The notes: generated by a model from the letters alone, not told the origin. Shown: positions 1-8,504, counted from the stretch's first letter. The stretch: DNA of 64,000 bases from Hyphomicrobiales bacterium (GCA_900469965.1 UBZP01000025.1:1-64000), one strand, 5' to 3'. Numbers and translations are program-made.

Positions 1-130
1 ACCAAGTCAACAGGGATTTTTCAAAAATGTCGCAGAAAGTTCATTTTAGGAATCGGTCAGAGAAACATCCCCGATGCGCGGTTCATTGGTCGAATTGCGG
101 GGACAAGGCCGATCGGTCCCATTGACATGC

Positions 131-159
131 AAAAGGCGCCGGCGGTTTCCCGCGGCGCC
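131..159 (-). terminator. probable terminator of the YqhA-like gene
   Basis: Read on the minus strand, GGCGCC-rich arms (135-140 and 154-159, extended inward by CGG/CCG with one bulge) close on a GAAA loop and are followed by TTTT. It lies 50 bases past the stop of the gene ending at 209. Confidence 0.55.
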
Positions 160-208
160 CTCCGGTTTCCCGTCGCCCCATCGAGGGGCCGATCCCGTTG
201 ACCGAGCG

Positions 209-715
209 TCAGGCCTTGATCTTCAGCTGCGTCATGATCTTCTCCAGGAAGCCCAGCAGCACGGCGGAGGCGACGAAGGCCAGGTGCATGAAGGTCAGCC
301 ACATCAGCTGCGTGTCAGTGAACTGCTGGGCGTTGAGAAACACCTGGAGCAGGTGGATGGAGGAAATGGCCACGATCGAGGAGGCCACCTTGATCTTCAG
401 GCTGCCGGAATCGAGCTTGCCGAGGAAGGATACGTCGGCTTCCGCCTCGTCGAAGCGGCTGACGAAGTTCTCGTAGCCGGAAATCATCACCATCAGGATG
501 AGGCTCGCCACCAGGGCGGCGTCGATCAGACCGAGCATGGCCAGGATCATCTGCGCGTCGTCGAAGACGAAGACGTTCTTGGCCACCTTGAAGAACTTGT
601 AGGCGAAGGACACCGCATAGACGGCGAGTGCGGCGACCAGCCCGAGGTAGAAAGCGACCAGGATCCACCGGCTGGAGAGGATGATCCGTTCGACCAGAAT
701 TTCGAGGGACTTCAT
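209..715 (-). CDS. yqhA: YqhA / UPF0114 family membrane protein
   Basis: Small integral membrane protein of unknown biochemical role. The 168 residues show about four hydrophobic segments (near residues 14-36, 55-75, 107-127 and 138-155) separated by short charged loops, the usual UPF0114 layout and length. I chose the ATG at 715 because a GGAG ribosome site sits 5 bases before it; a longer reading to 745 would add ten residues without a better site. It is a single gene downstream of the phn cluster, separated by a hairpin. The family assignment is from overall pattern; no function can be inferred from context. Confidence 0.8.
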   Translation of the reverse strand: MKSLEILVERIILSSRWILVAFYLGLVAALAVYAVSFAYKFFKVAKNVFVFDDAQMILAMLGLIDAALVASLILMVMISGYENFVSRFDEAEADVSFLGKLDSGSLKIKVASSIVAISSIHLLQVFLNAQQFTDTQLMWLTFMHLAFVASAVLLGFLEKIMTQLKIKA

Positions 716-744
716 GGTGTCTCCGTCAATGGCTTCGATTTGCA

Positions 745-768
745 CCGCCCTGATTAGCCAAAGGGCGG
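745..768 (-). terminator. hairpin at the end of the phn operon
   Basis: CCGCCCT (745-751) pairs with AGGGCGG (762-768) around a 10-base loop, just after the phnN stop at 791. There is only a weak T-rich tail on the minus strand, so it may be a 3' processing or leaky termination hairpin. Confidence 0.4.
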
Positions 769-790
769 AAATCGGGCAAGTGCGGCCGGC

Positions 791-1402
791 TCAGTCCCGA
801 AGGGTTTGATCGAGCAGGCGGACGAAGGCGTCGCCCGCCAACTCCAGCGGGCCGCTGTTGTCGATGGTGACCTGGTCCAGGTCGAGGTCCGGCCCCCGCG
901 GCTGCCGGTCGAGCCGCCCGGCAATGGCCTCGCCGCTTTCACGGCCACGCCGGGCGAGCCGCTCGGCCCGCACCTCCGCATGGGCGGTGATGGTGACGAC
1001 CTTCAGGCGCGGGAAGGCGTCGACGAAGGCGCAAAGCGCCTGCCGGCTGCCGTTGACGATCACCACCGCGCCCTGCGCGATCTGTGCCTGGACCGCGGCC
1101 GGAACGCCGTAGCACAGGCCGTGCGCCTCCCAGGAGACGCAAAAGCCGCCCTCCTCCTTCATCCGCGCGAAGGCGGCCGTATCGACGCCGATATGCGCCT
1201 CGCCACCCGCGTCCGACGGACGGGTGATCACCCGTCTTGCGAAGACAAAGCGATCGTCACCGGCGAAATGCCGGGCAGCGTACCCCATCACGCTGTCCTT
1301 GCCGGCACCGCTCGGCCCGACGACGACGATCACCGCGCCCGTCCGGCCGCCGGTCGCAGCCGCCCCGGCATCCCCGGGCGCCGTCCCTGCCCTGCCCGTC
1401 AT
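791..1402 (-). CDS. phnN: ribose 1,5-bisphosphate phosphokinase PhnN
   Basis: ATP-dependent kinase that turns ribose 1,5-bisphosphate into PRPP, the last step of the C-P lyase pathway. A P-loop GPSGAGKDS sits near residue 29, after a short Ala/Gly-rich N-terminus, and the rest follows the guanylate-kinase-like fold (Arg/Thr-Arg-Pro region near residue 60). The length of 203 residues is slightly above the family norm because of the N-terminal extension. Its ATG overlaps the phnM stop by four bases (ATGA), so the two are translationally coupled. It is the last gene of the phnC-D-E1-E2-2H-phnM-phnN unit. Confidence 0.93.
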   Translation of the reverse strand: MTGRAGTAPGDAGAAATGGRTGAVIVVVGPSGAGKDSVMGYAARHFAGDDRFVFARRVITRPSDAGGEAHIGVDTAAFARMKEEGGFCVSWEAHGLCYGVPAAVQAQIAQGAVVIVNGSRQALCAFVDAFPRLKVVTITAHAEVRAERLARRGRESGEAIAGRLDRQPRGPDLDLDQVTIDNSGPLELAGDAFVRLLDQTLRD

Positions 1403-2538
1403 GCCACGCGCGCACCCTGGCGCCAGACGGAACGGACGACCGGGACGCCATCGGGACGGCGCACGCGGACAAGATCGGCGCGCAGGCCGACGGCGATGCG
1501 GCCGCGATCATCGAGGCCGACGGTGCGCGCCGGCGTCGCCGAGACCATGGCGATCGCCTTCGGCAGGCTGATCGCCTCGTTCTCGTCGGCGAGCATGAAG
1601 GGCGCCTGGATCAGGCTGAGCGGCACGTAGTCGGAGGAGAGCACGTCGAGCACGCCCATGGTGGCGAGGTCGCGGGCGGCGATGTTGCCCGAATGCGACT
1701 TGCCGCGGACGATGTTCGGCGCACCCATCAGGACGCTCATGCCCGCCCCGTGCGAAGCCTTCGCCGCCTCGACGCTGGTCGGAAACTCGGCCAGCCGGAT
1801 GCCGTAGCCGATCGCCTCCTCGACATGGGCGAGCGTGGCATCGTCATGGCTCGCCACGGCGATGCCGCGGGCGGCGCAATGGGCGGCGATCGCGTCGCGA
1901 TGCGGCTTGGCGTAGCGGGCGGAGAGCTCCTGCTGGCGGCGGCAGAACTCGGCGAATGCCTCGTCGGTCATGCCCCGCTTGGTCTTGTAGTAGAGCGTGT
2001 ACTGTTCCATCGTCTGGAACTGGCGCTGGCCCGGCGCATGGTCCATCAGCGAGACCAGGCGGACCTGCGGGTCGTCCTCGAACTCGCCGAAATGATCGAG
2101 GACGTTGCCGGTAGAGACCTCGCAGCGCAGATGGATCAGGTGGTCGGCGCGCAGCCGGTCGTCCCTGCCCGCCTCGGCGAGCGCATCGGCCATGGCGCGC
2201 ATCTCGCCCTTCTCGAAGCCGCCGTCCTCGTCCGAGCCCATGCGCAGGCAGTCGAAGACGGTGGTGATGCCGGAGGACGCCACCTGGGCATCGTGGGCCT
2301 GGATGGCCGCGGTCGTGTTCCAGCGCACGCCCGGGCGCGGCGAATAGTGCGCCTCGAGGTGGTCGGTGTGCAGCTCGACAAGGCCCGGCAGCAGATAGTC
2401 GCCGCCCATGTCCTCGCCGGTCGCGGTCGGCTTCCCGGAGATTTCGGCGATCAGGCCGTCGCGGATCAGGATCGCGCCGTGGACGATCTCGTCCTCCAGC
2501 ACGATCCTGGCATTGGTGAGGGTCAGTTCGGTCGACAT
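1399..2538 (-). CDS. phnM: ribose 1-methylphosphonate 5-triphosphate diphosphatase PhnM
   Basis: Amidohydrolase-fold enzyme that removes pyrophosphate from alpha-D-ribose 1-methylphosphonate 5-triphosphate, giving the PhnJ substrate. The 379-residue protein has the expected metal motif HTDHLEAH near residue 57 and further conserved histidines (for example ASHDD near residue 230). The length is normal. The start lies one base past the stop of the 2H phosphodiesterase gene and the end overlaps phnN, so it sits inside a tightly packed operon. It is cytoplasmic. Confidence 0.95.
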   Translation of the reverse strand: MSTELTLTNARIVLEDEIVHGAILIRDGLIAEISGKPTATGEDMGGDYLLPGLVELHTDHLEAHYSPRPGVRWNTTAAIQAHDAQVASSGITTVFDCLRMGSDEDGGFEKGEMRAMADALAEAGRDDRLRADHLIHLRCEVSTGNVLDHFGEFEDDPQVRLVSLMDHAPGQRQFQTMEQYTLYYKTKRGMTDEAFAEFCRRQQELSARYAKPHRDAIAAHCAARGIAVASHDDATLAHVEEAIGYGIRLAEFPTSVEAAKASHGAGMSVLMGAPNIVRGKSHSGNIAARDLATMGVLDVLSSDYVPLSLIQAPFMLADENEAISLPKAIAMVSATPARTVGLDDRGRIAVGLRADLVRVRRPDGVPVVRSVWRQGARVA

Positions 2539-2539
2539 G

Positions 2540-3250
2540 TCAGGCGATCTTTCTGTTGGCGGCTCCGCCGGTCAGGGGAAACAGCGAATGCACGGTGAAA
2601 TCTGCCCCGCGGGAGGGTTCGCGGAAAAGGGCGACGGCCGAGATGGCAAGCGGACGGCCGTGAAAGTCGGCGAAATACCGCAGCAGCGCGTCTTCCATCG
2701 CCGGCGCATCCTCGGCCGGCACCCGGCCCGTCAGCGTCATGTGGAAACGGAAGGTGTCGAAGACGTAGGGATAGCCCCACTGCACCAGGTTCTGGCGCTC
2801 CTCGCTGGAAAGCTCGTCCGGCCTGCGCCTTGCGATGTCGGCAGAGGAGAGCGGCGCACGGAAATCCTCGAAGCGGCGCACGACCTCGCCGGCGAAGGCC
2901 TGCAGCGGCGCGCATTCTGCGGCCGGAACGAGCGCGAAGAAGGAGCCGAGACGGCCGACGACGACCTGCGGGATCTCGAAGCCCTCGAAATCGGAGGCGA
3001 AGCGGGCGACCTCGGCCACGAGCTCGGCCTCGCTGCGGCCGTCGGCGAGCTCGAAGGGCGCCTTCAGCGTGGCGTGAAAGCCATAGCGGCGCGGATCCGC
3101 CGTGAGCGCCTTCAGTGCCGGCTGATCGAAGCCGGTCGCGGCCGGCTGATCGAGCGGGGCGCCGTTGAAGGCGTTGCGGCCGAGCCAGCGGGCGGCCGCG
3201 AGCGTCAGACTGTCGCTCGCCGCCGGAGTGAAATAGAGGGCATATCGCAC
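2540..3250 (-). CDS. DUF1045 phosphonate-metabolism protein, 2H phosphodiesterase-like
   Basis: A 236-residue protein typical of C-P lyase loci. It contains two H-x-T motifs, FHATLKAPF and FHMTLTGRV, about 100 residues apart, the signature of the 2H phosphoesterase superfamily. The GTG at 3250 is chosen as start: it has AGGA 9 bases upstream, it gives the usual family length, and the upstream in-frame stretch antisense to phnE2 is not protein-like. It ends one base before phnM. No phnP gene is visible in the window, so this enzyme may open the cyclic ribose 1,2-phosphate product of PhnJ. That role is an inference; the family is secure. Confidence 0.85.
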   Translation of the reverse strand: MRYALYFTPAASDSLTLAAARWLGRNAFNGAPLDQPAATGFDQPALKALTADPRRYGFHATLKAPFELADGRSEAELVAEVARFASDFEGFEIPQVVVGRLGSFFALVPAAECAPLQAFAGEVVRRFEDFRAPLSSADIARRRPDELSSEERQNLVQWGYPYVFDTFRFHMTLTGRVPAEDAPAMEDALLRYFADFHGRPLAISAVALFREPSRGADFTVHSLFPLTGGAANRKIA

Positions 3251-3339
3251 AATCAGAATTCCTGTTTGGTTGCTGGCGCGCCTTAGACGAGATTCGTGTG
3301 GCAGCATCATGCCATTGCCGGTGGCGATTTCCATTCCTC

Positions 3340-4854
3340 TCAATGGTGGCTGCGGCCGATCAGCCGGGACCGCAGCGCGTTCGAGATGCCGTCGAAGATG
3401 AAGACCACGATCAGGATCAGGACCACCATATAGGCGACGTTCTCCCAATCCGAATTGGTCCGCATCGCCTCCCACAGTTTCAGACCGATCCCGCCGGCGC
3501 CGACGGCGCCGATGATCGTGGCCGACCGGGTGTTGGATTCCCAGAAATATAGGGCCTGCGAGGCGAAGACCGGGAGGACCTGCGGCAGGACGCCGAAGCG
3601 CTGGACGGCGACGCTCGGCGCGCCCACGGACTTGACGCCCTCGCGCTGCTTGTCGTCGATGTTCTCGAGCGCCTCGGAGTAGAGCTTTCCGAGCGTTCCG
3701 GTGTCGGTGAAGAAGATGGCCGACATGCCGGCGAGCGGCCCGGGACCAAAGGCACGGGTGAAGAACAGCGCCCAGATCAGCATGTCGACGGAGCGCTGGA
3801 AGTCGAAGAAGCGCTTCGTCAGCTGGTTGAAGAACCGGTTGCGGGCAATGTTGCGGGCCGCGACGAAGGCCAGAGGAAAGGCCACGAGCGTCGCCAGCAC
3901 GGTGCCGACGAAGGCCATGACGATCGTCTGCAACAGCTTCGTCCAGACGTCGAGATGCTGCCATTCCGAATTGTAGAGGATGTTGTTCCAGGCGAGCGAG
4001 AGATTGGAGCGCTGCGGGTCGATGCGCTCGCCCCAGGCGATCAGCGCGAACACGTCCGCGGCAGGCCTGCCGAAGAAGGGCGAGCGGGTGTCGAAGATGA
4101 AGTTGGCCCAGCCGAGGAAGCGCTTGCGGATGCTGACTTCGGTGGCGTCGATCTCCGCCCAGCCGGCCATGCCGAAGGACAGGATGATCTTTTCGCCCGG
4201 CCGCTTCTGCACCGCCCAGCGCGGCAGGGGCCCGGTTTCGGGGACGACCTTCCCGTCGCTCATCGTCGCGCGCAGGCTCTCGCCGCCGTGCTGCACGGTG
4301 ACCTCTCCGGGCAGCACCTCGATATGGGTCGAGCGGCCCATGGCGATCTCGGCGCGGGTCACGACCTCCTCGGAGCGGGTTTCGGTCGCGGGTGCGCCGG
4401 TCGCGGCGGCGGCCGAACCCCCGAGTGCCGCGCCCGGGGCCATGAAGCTCGTCGTCGACTTCGGGGCGGCCGGGCGCGCTGCCGCCGGCGTCTCGATCGT
4501 GCGGGTCACCGTCTCGCGTTCGGCGACCAGCCAATCGGGGTTCGGATTGTCGCCGAGCGGGGAGAAGCGCGGGTAGACGATCTGCATCGTGCCGTGGCCG
4601 TCCATGCGGATCTCGGGGCGGACCTCGTAGGAGACCCAGTCGGCGAGGTAGGTGCCGGCGAGCGACCAGTTGGCATTGGCCAGCACGGCGCCCACGGCGA
4701 AGAACCACCAGCAATAGACGCCGTAGAGCACCGCGCCGAGCACGATCAGCGGCACGCGAAAACGCGACCAGAAGGACCGGTGGAAGATCTCCGGATGACG
4801 GGCGGCGATCTCGTCCATCTCGGCCACATGAAGCTTGTTCATCGTCCTGTCCAT
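3340..4854 (-). CDS. phnE: phosphonate ABC transporter permease PhnE2 with large extracytoplasmic segment
   Basis: Inner-membrane permease of the PhnCDE phosphonate importer. The 504 residues begin with a cytoplasmic tail and one membrane helix (about 33-58). A soluble stretch to about residue 265 follows, with an Ala/Pro/Thr-rich linker near 120-160. The canonical permease core runs from about 305 on; it carries the coupling loop EALENIDDKQREGVKSVGA and the C-terminal GAVGAGGIG motif. The ATG at 4854 has an AGAAG site; an ATG at 4842 is the alternative. It lies 9 bases after phnE1. The long N-terminal part is much larger than in enteric PhnE and resembles the rhizobial PhoT type. Confidence 0.9.
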   Translation of the reverse strand: MDRTMNKLHVAEMDEIAARHPEIFHRSFWSRFRVPLIVLGAVLYGVYCWWFFAVGAVLANANWSLAGTYLADWVSYEVRPEIRMDGHGTMQIVYPRFSPLGDNPNPDWLVAERETVTRTIETPAAARPAAPKSTTSFMAPGAALGGSAAAATGAPATETRSEEVVTRAEIAMGRSTHIEVLPGEVTVQHGGESLRATMSDGKVVPETGPLPRWAVQKRPGEKIILSFGMAGWAEIDATEVSIRKRFLGWANFIFDTRSPFFGRPAADVFALIAWGERIDPQRSNLSLAWNNILYNSEWQHLDVWTKLLQTIVMAFVGTVLATLVAFPLAFVAARNIARNRFFNQLTKRFFDFQRSVDMLIWALFFTRAFGPGPLAGMSAIFFTDTGTLGKLYSEALENIDDKQREGVKSVGAPSVAVQRFGVLPQVLPVFASQALYFWESNTRSATIIGAVGAGGIGLKLWEAMRTNSDWENVAYMVVLILIVVFIFDGISNALRSRLIGRSHH

Positions 4855-4863
4855 TCGTTCTTC

Positions 4864-5826
4864 TCACTGGGCGAGCTGGAAGGCCTGGTCGCCGACGAGG
4901 CGGCGCCTGGCCCAGGCGGACAACTGGTCGACGGCGACGATCGTGCAGAACAGCAGGAGCACGATCGCGAGCGTCTTGGCCTCGTGGTTCTGGCCGATCG
5001 ACAGGCGCAGCAGTTCGCCGATGCCGCCGCCGCCGACGGCACCGATGATCGTGGAGGCGCGAACGTTGATCTCCAGCCGCAGCAGGAAGTAGCTGATGAA
5101 GTTCGGCAGGACCTGCGGGACGATCGCGAACCAGACGCGCTCGATCCAGCTGGCGCCGACGGCGCGCAGGCCCTCCTCGGCCTTCATGTCCGCATTTTCG
5201 ACCACCTCGAAGAAGAGCTTGCCGAGGGCGCCGATGGTGTGGATGGAGACCGCAATGACCGCCGGCAGCGGGCCCAGCGACAGGATCGCCAGGAAGAAGC
5301 CGGCGAGCACGACCTCGGGAAAGGCGCGCAGGATTTCCATGGTGCGGCGGACGAAGCCGCGCACGAACCAGTTCGGCATGAGGTTGCGGGAGGCAAGGAA
5401 GCAGAGCGCGAAGCCGATCGCGGTGCCGACGATGGTGGAGAAGATCGCGATGTTGAGCGTCTCCAGCATCTTGTAGAAATACTCCGGCACGTAGAGGCTG
5501 TCGGTGACGTAGAGGCGGCCTTCGGGATAGTTGTACTTGAAGCTGCCGTCGTCATAGGGCGAGGGCAGGTCGAAGAGCGCGCGGAAGATCTCCGAACCGT
5601 CGCGCGGGATGATGTCGCCGACGAAATCGAAGAGATACGGCAGGCGGTCGAAGAACTTTCCGGCATTGGTCTCGTTGGCGAACCAGAGCGAACCGCCGAG
5701 CGCCAGCACGAGGAGGGAGAGGCCGAGCCAGGAGTAGACCCGGCGGCGGGCTGCAAGCTCCTGCCAGTGGCGCTCGATCAGCGCACCGCTCTCGCTGAAG
5801 TCCTTCGGTAGCGTGTTCGCAGCCAT
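4864..5826 (-). CDS. phnE: phosphonate ABC transporter permease PhnE1
   Basis: Second inner-membrane permease of the phosphonate importer, 320 residues from the chosen ATG. One N-terminal helix (about 32-51) is followed by a roughly 70-residue extracytoplasmic loop and then the permease core. The core has the coupling segment ENADMKAEEGLRAVGASW and GAVGGGGIGELL near the end. In-frame GTG (5853) and ATG (5841) codons upstream are possible starts; none has a strong ribosome site. It is preceded by a strong hairpin after phnD and followed closely by phnE2, so the two permeases are probably made together and form a heterodimer. Confidence 0.9.
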   Translation of the reverse strand: MAANTLPKDFSESGALIERHWQELAARRRVYSWLGLSLLVLALGGSLWFANETNAGKFFDRLPYLFDFVGDIIPRDGSEIFRALFDLPSPYDDGSFKYNYPEGRLYVTDSLYVPEYFYKMLETLNIAIFSTIVGTAIGFALCFLASRNLMPNWFVRGFVRRTMEILRAFPEVVLAGFFLAILSLGPLPAVIAVSIHTIGALGKLFFEVVENADMKAEEGLRAVGASWIERVWFAIVPQVLPNFISYFLLRLEINVRASTIIGAVGGGGIGELLRLSIGQNHEAKTLAIVLLLFCTIVAVDQLSAWARRRLVGDQAFQLAQ

Positions 5827-5863
5827 CCCGCCGTCCCGCATCGCTTGTATCACCAGGAATGAA

Positions 5864-5891
5864 GACGCCGGCCAGGGGTCCGGCCGGCGTC
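5864..5891 (-). other. intercistronic hairpin between phnD and phnE1
   Basis: Perfect 10-base arms GACGCCGGCC (5864-5873) and GGCCGGCGTC (5882-5891) with an 8-base loop and no T-run. It sits between the binding-protein stop and the permease start. This position fits a stabilising or attenuating hairpin that keeps binding protein in excess over permease. Confidence 0.6.
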
Positions 5892-5910
5892 CGGATCGAT
5901 TGCGGTCGGA

Positions 5911-6816
5911 TCAGCCGCCGATCGTCGCCTTGCGGGCGTCGATGATCGGCTTGTAGAAGTCGACGTTGACCTCGGTGAACGAGGTGAAGTCGCCGCCCAT
6001 GACGGCGGAGAAGCAGGCTGCGTCCTTCTTCGGCAGGTCGAGCATGAACTGCTTGAACTTGGCCTTCATGTCGTCGGCCATCGAGCTGCGGACGACGATC
6101 GGGCCGTTCGGGATCAGCGGCGACTTCCAGATCTCGACGACATCGTTCATGTCGAGGATGCCCTTCTCGACCATCTTGTGCAGGTTGCCGGAGGTGTAGC
6201 CGTCCTTCCACTCGCCGACGCCCGAACCGAAGGTCGTGCCGGCGTCGAAGGTGCCCTTCATCACTTCGAGGACGAGGTTCTCGTGACCGCCGCCGAAGCC
6301 GGTCTCGGCGAAGTATTCCTTGACCGGCGCGCCGATCGATTCCGGCAGCGTGACGAGCGGGATGAGGTAGCCGGAGGTGGAGTCCGGATCGGCGAAGCCG
6401 AGCTTCTTGCCCTTCAGGTCCTCGAGCTTGGTGATGCCGCTGTCCTTGCGGGCAACCATGATCGAGTGGTAGCCGGTCGAACCGTCGGTCTGGACGGTCG
6501 TCAGGATCGGCTCGACGGCCTGCGGATTTTCCAGGTAGATCTTGGCGAAGCCGGAAGCGCCGAGTTCGGCGTAGTCGAGCGTGCCGCCGAGGAGGCCCTG
6601 GATGACGCCGTCATAGTCGGCGGCGGGGAAGAAGGAGACCTTCTCGAAGCCGAGCTCGGCCTTCAGGTGATCGCCGATGCACTGGTAGTTGCGCAGGCGG
6701 TCGGCTTCGTTCTCGCCGCCGATGATGCCGACGCGGAATTCCTTCAGGTCTTCCGCCTGGGCATGGCCGACGAGCGCCAGAAGGGCGACGGCGCCGAAAA
6801 GAGCTTTCTTCAGCAT
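5911..6816 (-). CDS. phnD: phosphonate-binding periplasmic protein PhnD
   Basis: Periplasmic solute-binding protein of the PhnCDE importer, 301 residues. A Sec signal peptide ends with the GHAQA/ED cleavage site near residue 21. The mature part reads as a type II binding protein, with the conserved YDGVIQGLLGG, GSTGYHS and STSGYLIPL segments that line the ligand pocket in this family. AGGAG precedes the ATG. It lies between phnC and phnE1 in the same direction. Substrate specificity (phosphonate, phosphite or phosphate) cannot be read from the sequence. Confidence 0.94.
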   Translation of the reverse strand: MLKKALFGAVALLALVGHAQAEDLKEFRVGIIGGENEADRLRNYQCIGDHLKAELGFEKVSFFPAADYDGVIQGLLGGTLDYAELGASGFAKIYLENPQAVEPILTTVQTDGSTGYHSIMVARKDSGITKLEDLKGKKLGFADPDSTSGYLIPLVTLPESIGAPVKEYFAETGFGGGHENLVLEVMKGTFDAGTTFGSGVGEWKDGYTSGNLHKMVEKGILDMNDVVEIWKSPLIPNGPIVVRSSMADDMKAKFKQFMLDLPKKDAACFSAVMGGDFTSFTEVNVDFYKPIIDARKATIGG

Positions 6817-6900
6817 GGACTTCTCTCCTGTTTGGCCGGCCCCCGCCGGCTCTGGGAATGTATGCGGCCCTTGACGCGGACCGTTCGATCCCGGCGGGCG

Positions 6901-7755
6901 TCAGATGCCCGCCAGTGCCAGCGGCGTGACGCCGGCGGATTCCTTGACGTTGTCCTGCACGGGTGCACCGGCACCGCGGATGCTGGTGGACGTCATCGTC
7001 TCGTCGATCTCGGACCCGTCCGCGCCGGTGCCGTAGATCGCGCGCACCGCGTCGGCATCGAGGTCGCGCGGCGCGCCGTCGAAGACGACCTTGCCGGCCG
7101 ACATGCCGATGATGCGTTCGCAGTAGTTGCGAGCGGTATCGAGCGTGTGCAGGTTGGTGATGACCGTGATGCCCTCGCGTTCGTTGATGTCGCGCAGCGC
7201 GTCCATCACCACCTTGGCGTTCAACGGATCGAGCGAGGCGATCGGCTCGTCGGCCAGCACCATCTTCGGCTGCTGCATCAGCGCACGCGCGATCGCCACG
7301 CGCTGCTGCTGACCGCCCGACAGCGTTCCGGCCATCTGCAGGGCTGTCTGTTCGATGCCGAGCCGCTCCAGGGCCGCGATCGCCATGATGCGCTCCTCGC
7401 GGGTGAACATGTTGAGAATGCTGAGCGCAGTGGAGCGGTGGTTGAGGCGGCCGAGCAGCACGTTGGTCAGAACGTCGAGGCGCGGCACGAGGTTGAACTG
7501 CTGGAAGATCATCGCGCAGTCGCGCTGCCAGTTTCGCAACGCTGCGCCCCTGAGCGACGAGACCTCGATGTCGCCGAAACGGATCGAGCCCTCGGTCGGG
7601 TCGACCAGCCGGTTGATCATGCGCAGCATGGTCGACTTGCCCGCACCCGACCGGCCGATGACCCCGACCATCTGACCCTGGGGAATGTCGACGCTGACGG
7701 CGCTGACCGCGGCCTTGCCGCCGAACCGGCGCGTGACGTTCATCAGGCGAAACAT
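6901..7755 (-). CDS. phnC: phosphonate ABC transporter ATPase PhnC
   Basis: Cytoplasmic ATPase that powers the PhnDE importer. It has a Walker [10 protein letters not shown] near residue 36, the signature [14 protein letters not shown], a Walker B ending [11 protein letters not shown] and a switch histidine in NLHTLD. At 284 residues it is slightly long because of a tail after about residue 245 that is poor in recognised motifs. It is the first gene of the second phn unit. The 131-base gap upstream carries a Pho-box-like repeat in the correct orientation, so phosphate control is likely. Confidence 0.94.
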   Translation of the reverse strand: MFRLMNVTRRFGGKAAVSAVSVDIPQGQMVGVIGRSGAGKSTMLRMINRLVDPTEGSIRFGDIEVSSLRGAALRNWQRDCAMIFQQFNLVPRLDVLTNVLLGRLNHRSTALSILNMFTREERIMAIAALERLGIEQTALQMAGTLSGGQQQRVAIARALMQQPKMVLADEPIASLDPLNAKVVMDALRDINEREGITVITNLHTLDTARNYCERIIGMSAGKVVFDGAPRDLDADAVRAIYGTGADGSEIDETMTSTSIRGAGAPVQDNVKESAGVTPLALAGI

Positions 7756-7821
7756 GGCTTCCCCTTTCGAGGCTTGTTCAGTGACACTGCTGCGGCTTTA
7801 AAGGCGGTCAATGAAGCCCGA

Positions 7822-7839
7822 ATGTCAGTTTCATGTCCG
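7822..7839 (-). promoter_or_regulatory. Pho-box-like repeat before phnC
   Basis: On the minus strand CGGACAT-GAAA-CTGACAT matches CTGTCAT-N4-CTGTCAT at 11 of 14 positions. A weaker third unit, GCTTCAT, follows with the same 11-base period (7811-7817). The site lies 67 bases before the phnC start. PhoB binding is inferred. Confidence 0.5.
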
Positions 7840-7886
7840 TTTGATAACAATCCACGAAGCCCGGATTTCCAGAGTTTCCGAGACCT

Positions 7887-8504
7887 TCAGGCACCGTATT
7901 TGACAAGGAAGGCATCGGCGTCGAGCGCCCGGAAATCGTCGAGTGCGACGCGCAGGCGGGCGTGTTCCCAGTCCCACCAGGCAAGCCTTTCGAAACGCTC
8001 GGCAATATTGCGTCCGAAGCGCTCGCGGATCAGCTTGGCCGGCACGCCGCCGACGATCGTGTAGGGGGCGACGTCCCTGGTCACGACCGCGCCGGAGCCG
8101 ATGATCGCGCCGTTGCCGACCGTGACGCCGGGCAGGATCGTCGCGCCGTGGCCGATCCAGACGTCGTGGCCGATGACGACGCGGTGCGCACGGCGCCAGG
8201 CGAAGAATTCCTCCTCCTTGTCGGCATCCTCCCAGTAGTCGGCGGCGCGATAGGTGAAGTGGTGCAGCGTCGCCCGCCACATCGGGTGGTTGGTGGCGTT
8301 GATGCGGACCGCGGAGGCGATGTTGGCGAACTTGCCGATCGTGGCGCACCAGACCGAGCCGTCCTCCATGATGTAGGAATAGTCGCCGAGCTCGGTCTCG
8401 CTGATGCGGCAGCGCTCGGAGATCTCGACGAAGCGGCCGAGCGTGCAGTCGGTGACCGAAGCGGTGGAATGGATGAGCGGCGTGTGCTCCGAAAGCCTGG
8501 TCAT
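7887..8504 (-). CDS. phosphonate-cluster hexapeptide-repeat acyltransferase
   Basis: A 205-residue left-handed beta-helix transferase related to Vat/chloramphenicol acetyltransferases and of the type found inside C-P lyase operons. Hexapeptide-like repeats run from about residue 10 to 60 and again from 105 to 150 ([29 protein letters not shown]), separated by an Asp/Glu-rich loop with the catalytic-type histidine NHPMW. The ATG overlaps the phnL stop by four bases, so it is the last gene of the phnG-L unit. The substrate is unknown; acylation of an amino-phosphonate, as PhnO does elsewhere, is one possibility. Confidence 0.85.
   Translation of the reverse strand: MTRLSEHTPLIHSTASVTDCTLGRFVEISERCRISETELGDYSYIMEDGSVWCATIGKFANIASAVRINATNHPMWRATLHHFTYRAADYWEDADKEEEFFAWRRAHRVVIGHDVWIGHGATILPGVTVGNGAIIGSGAVVTRDVAPYTIVGGVPAKLIRERFGRNIAERFERLAWWDWEHARLRVALDDFRALDADAFLVKYGA

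Noticed and set aside
3955-5811. A 618-residue plus-strand frame opposite phnE2/phnE1
   Set aside because: Antisense shadow without motifs; both permeases on the other strand are intact.
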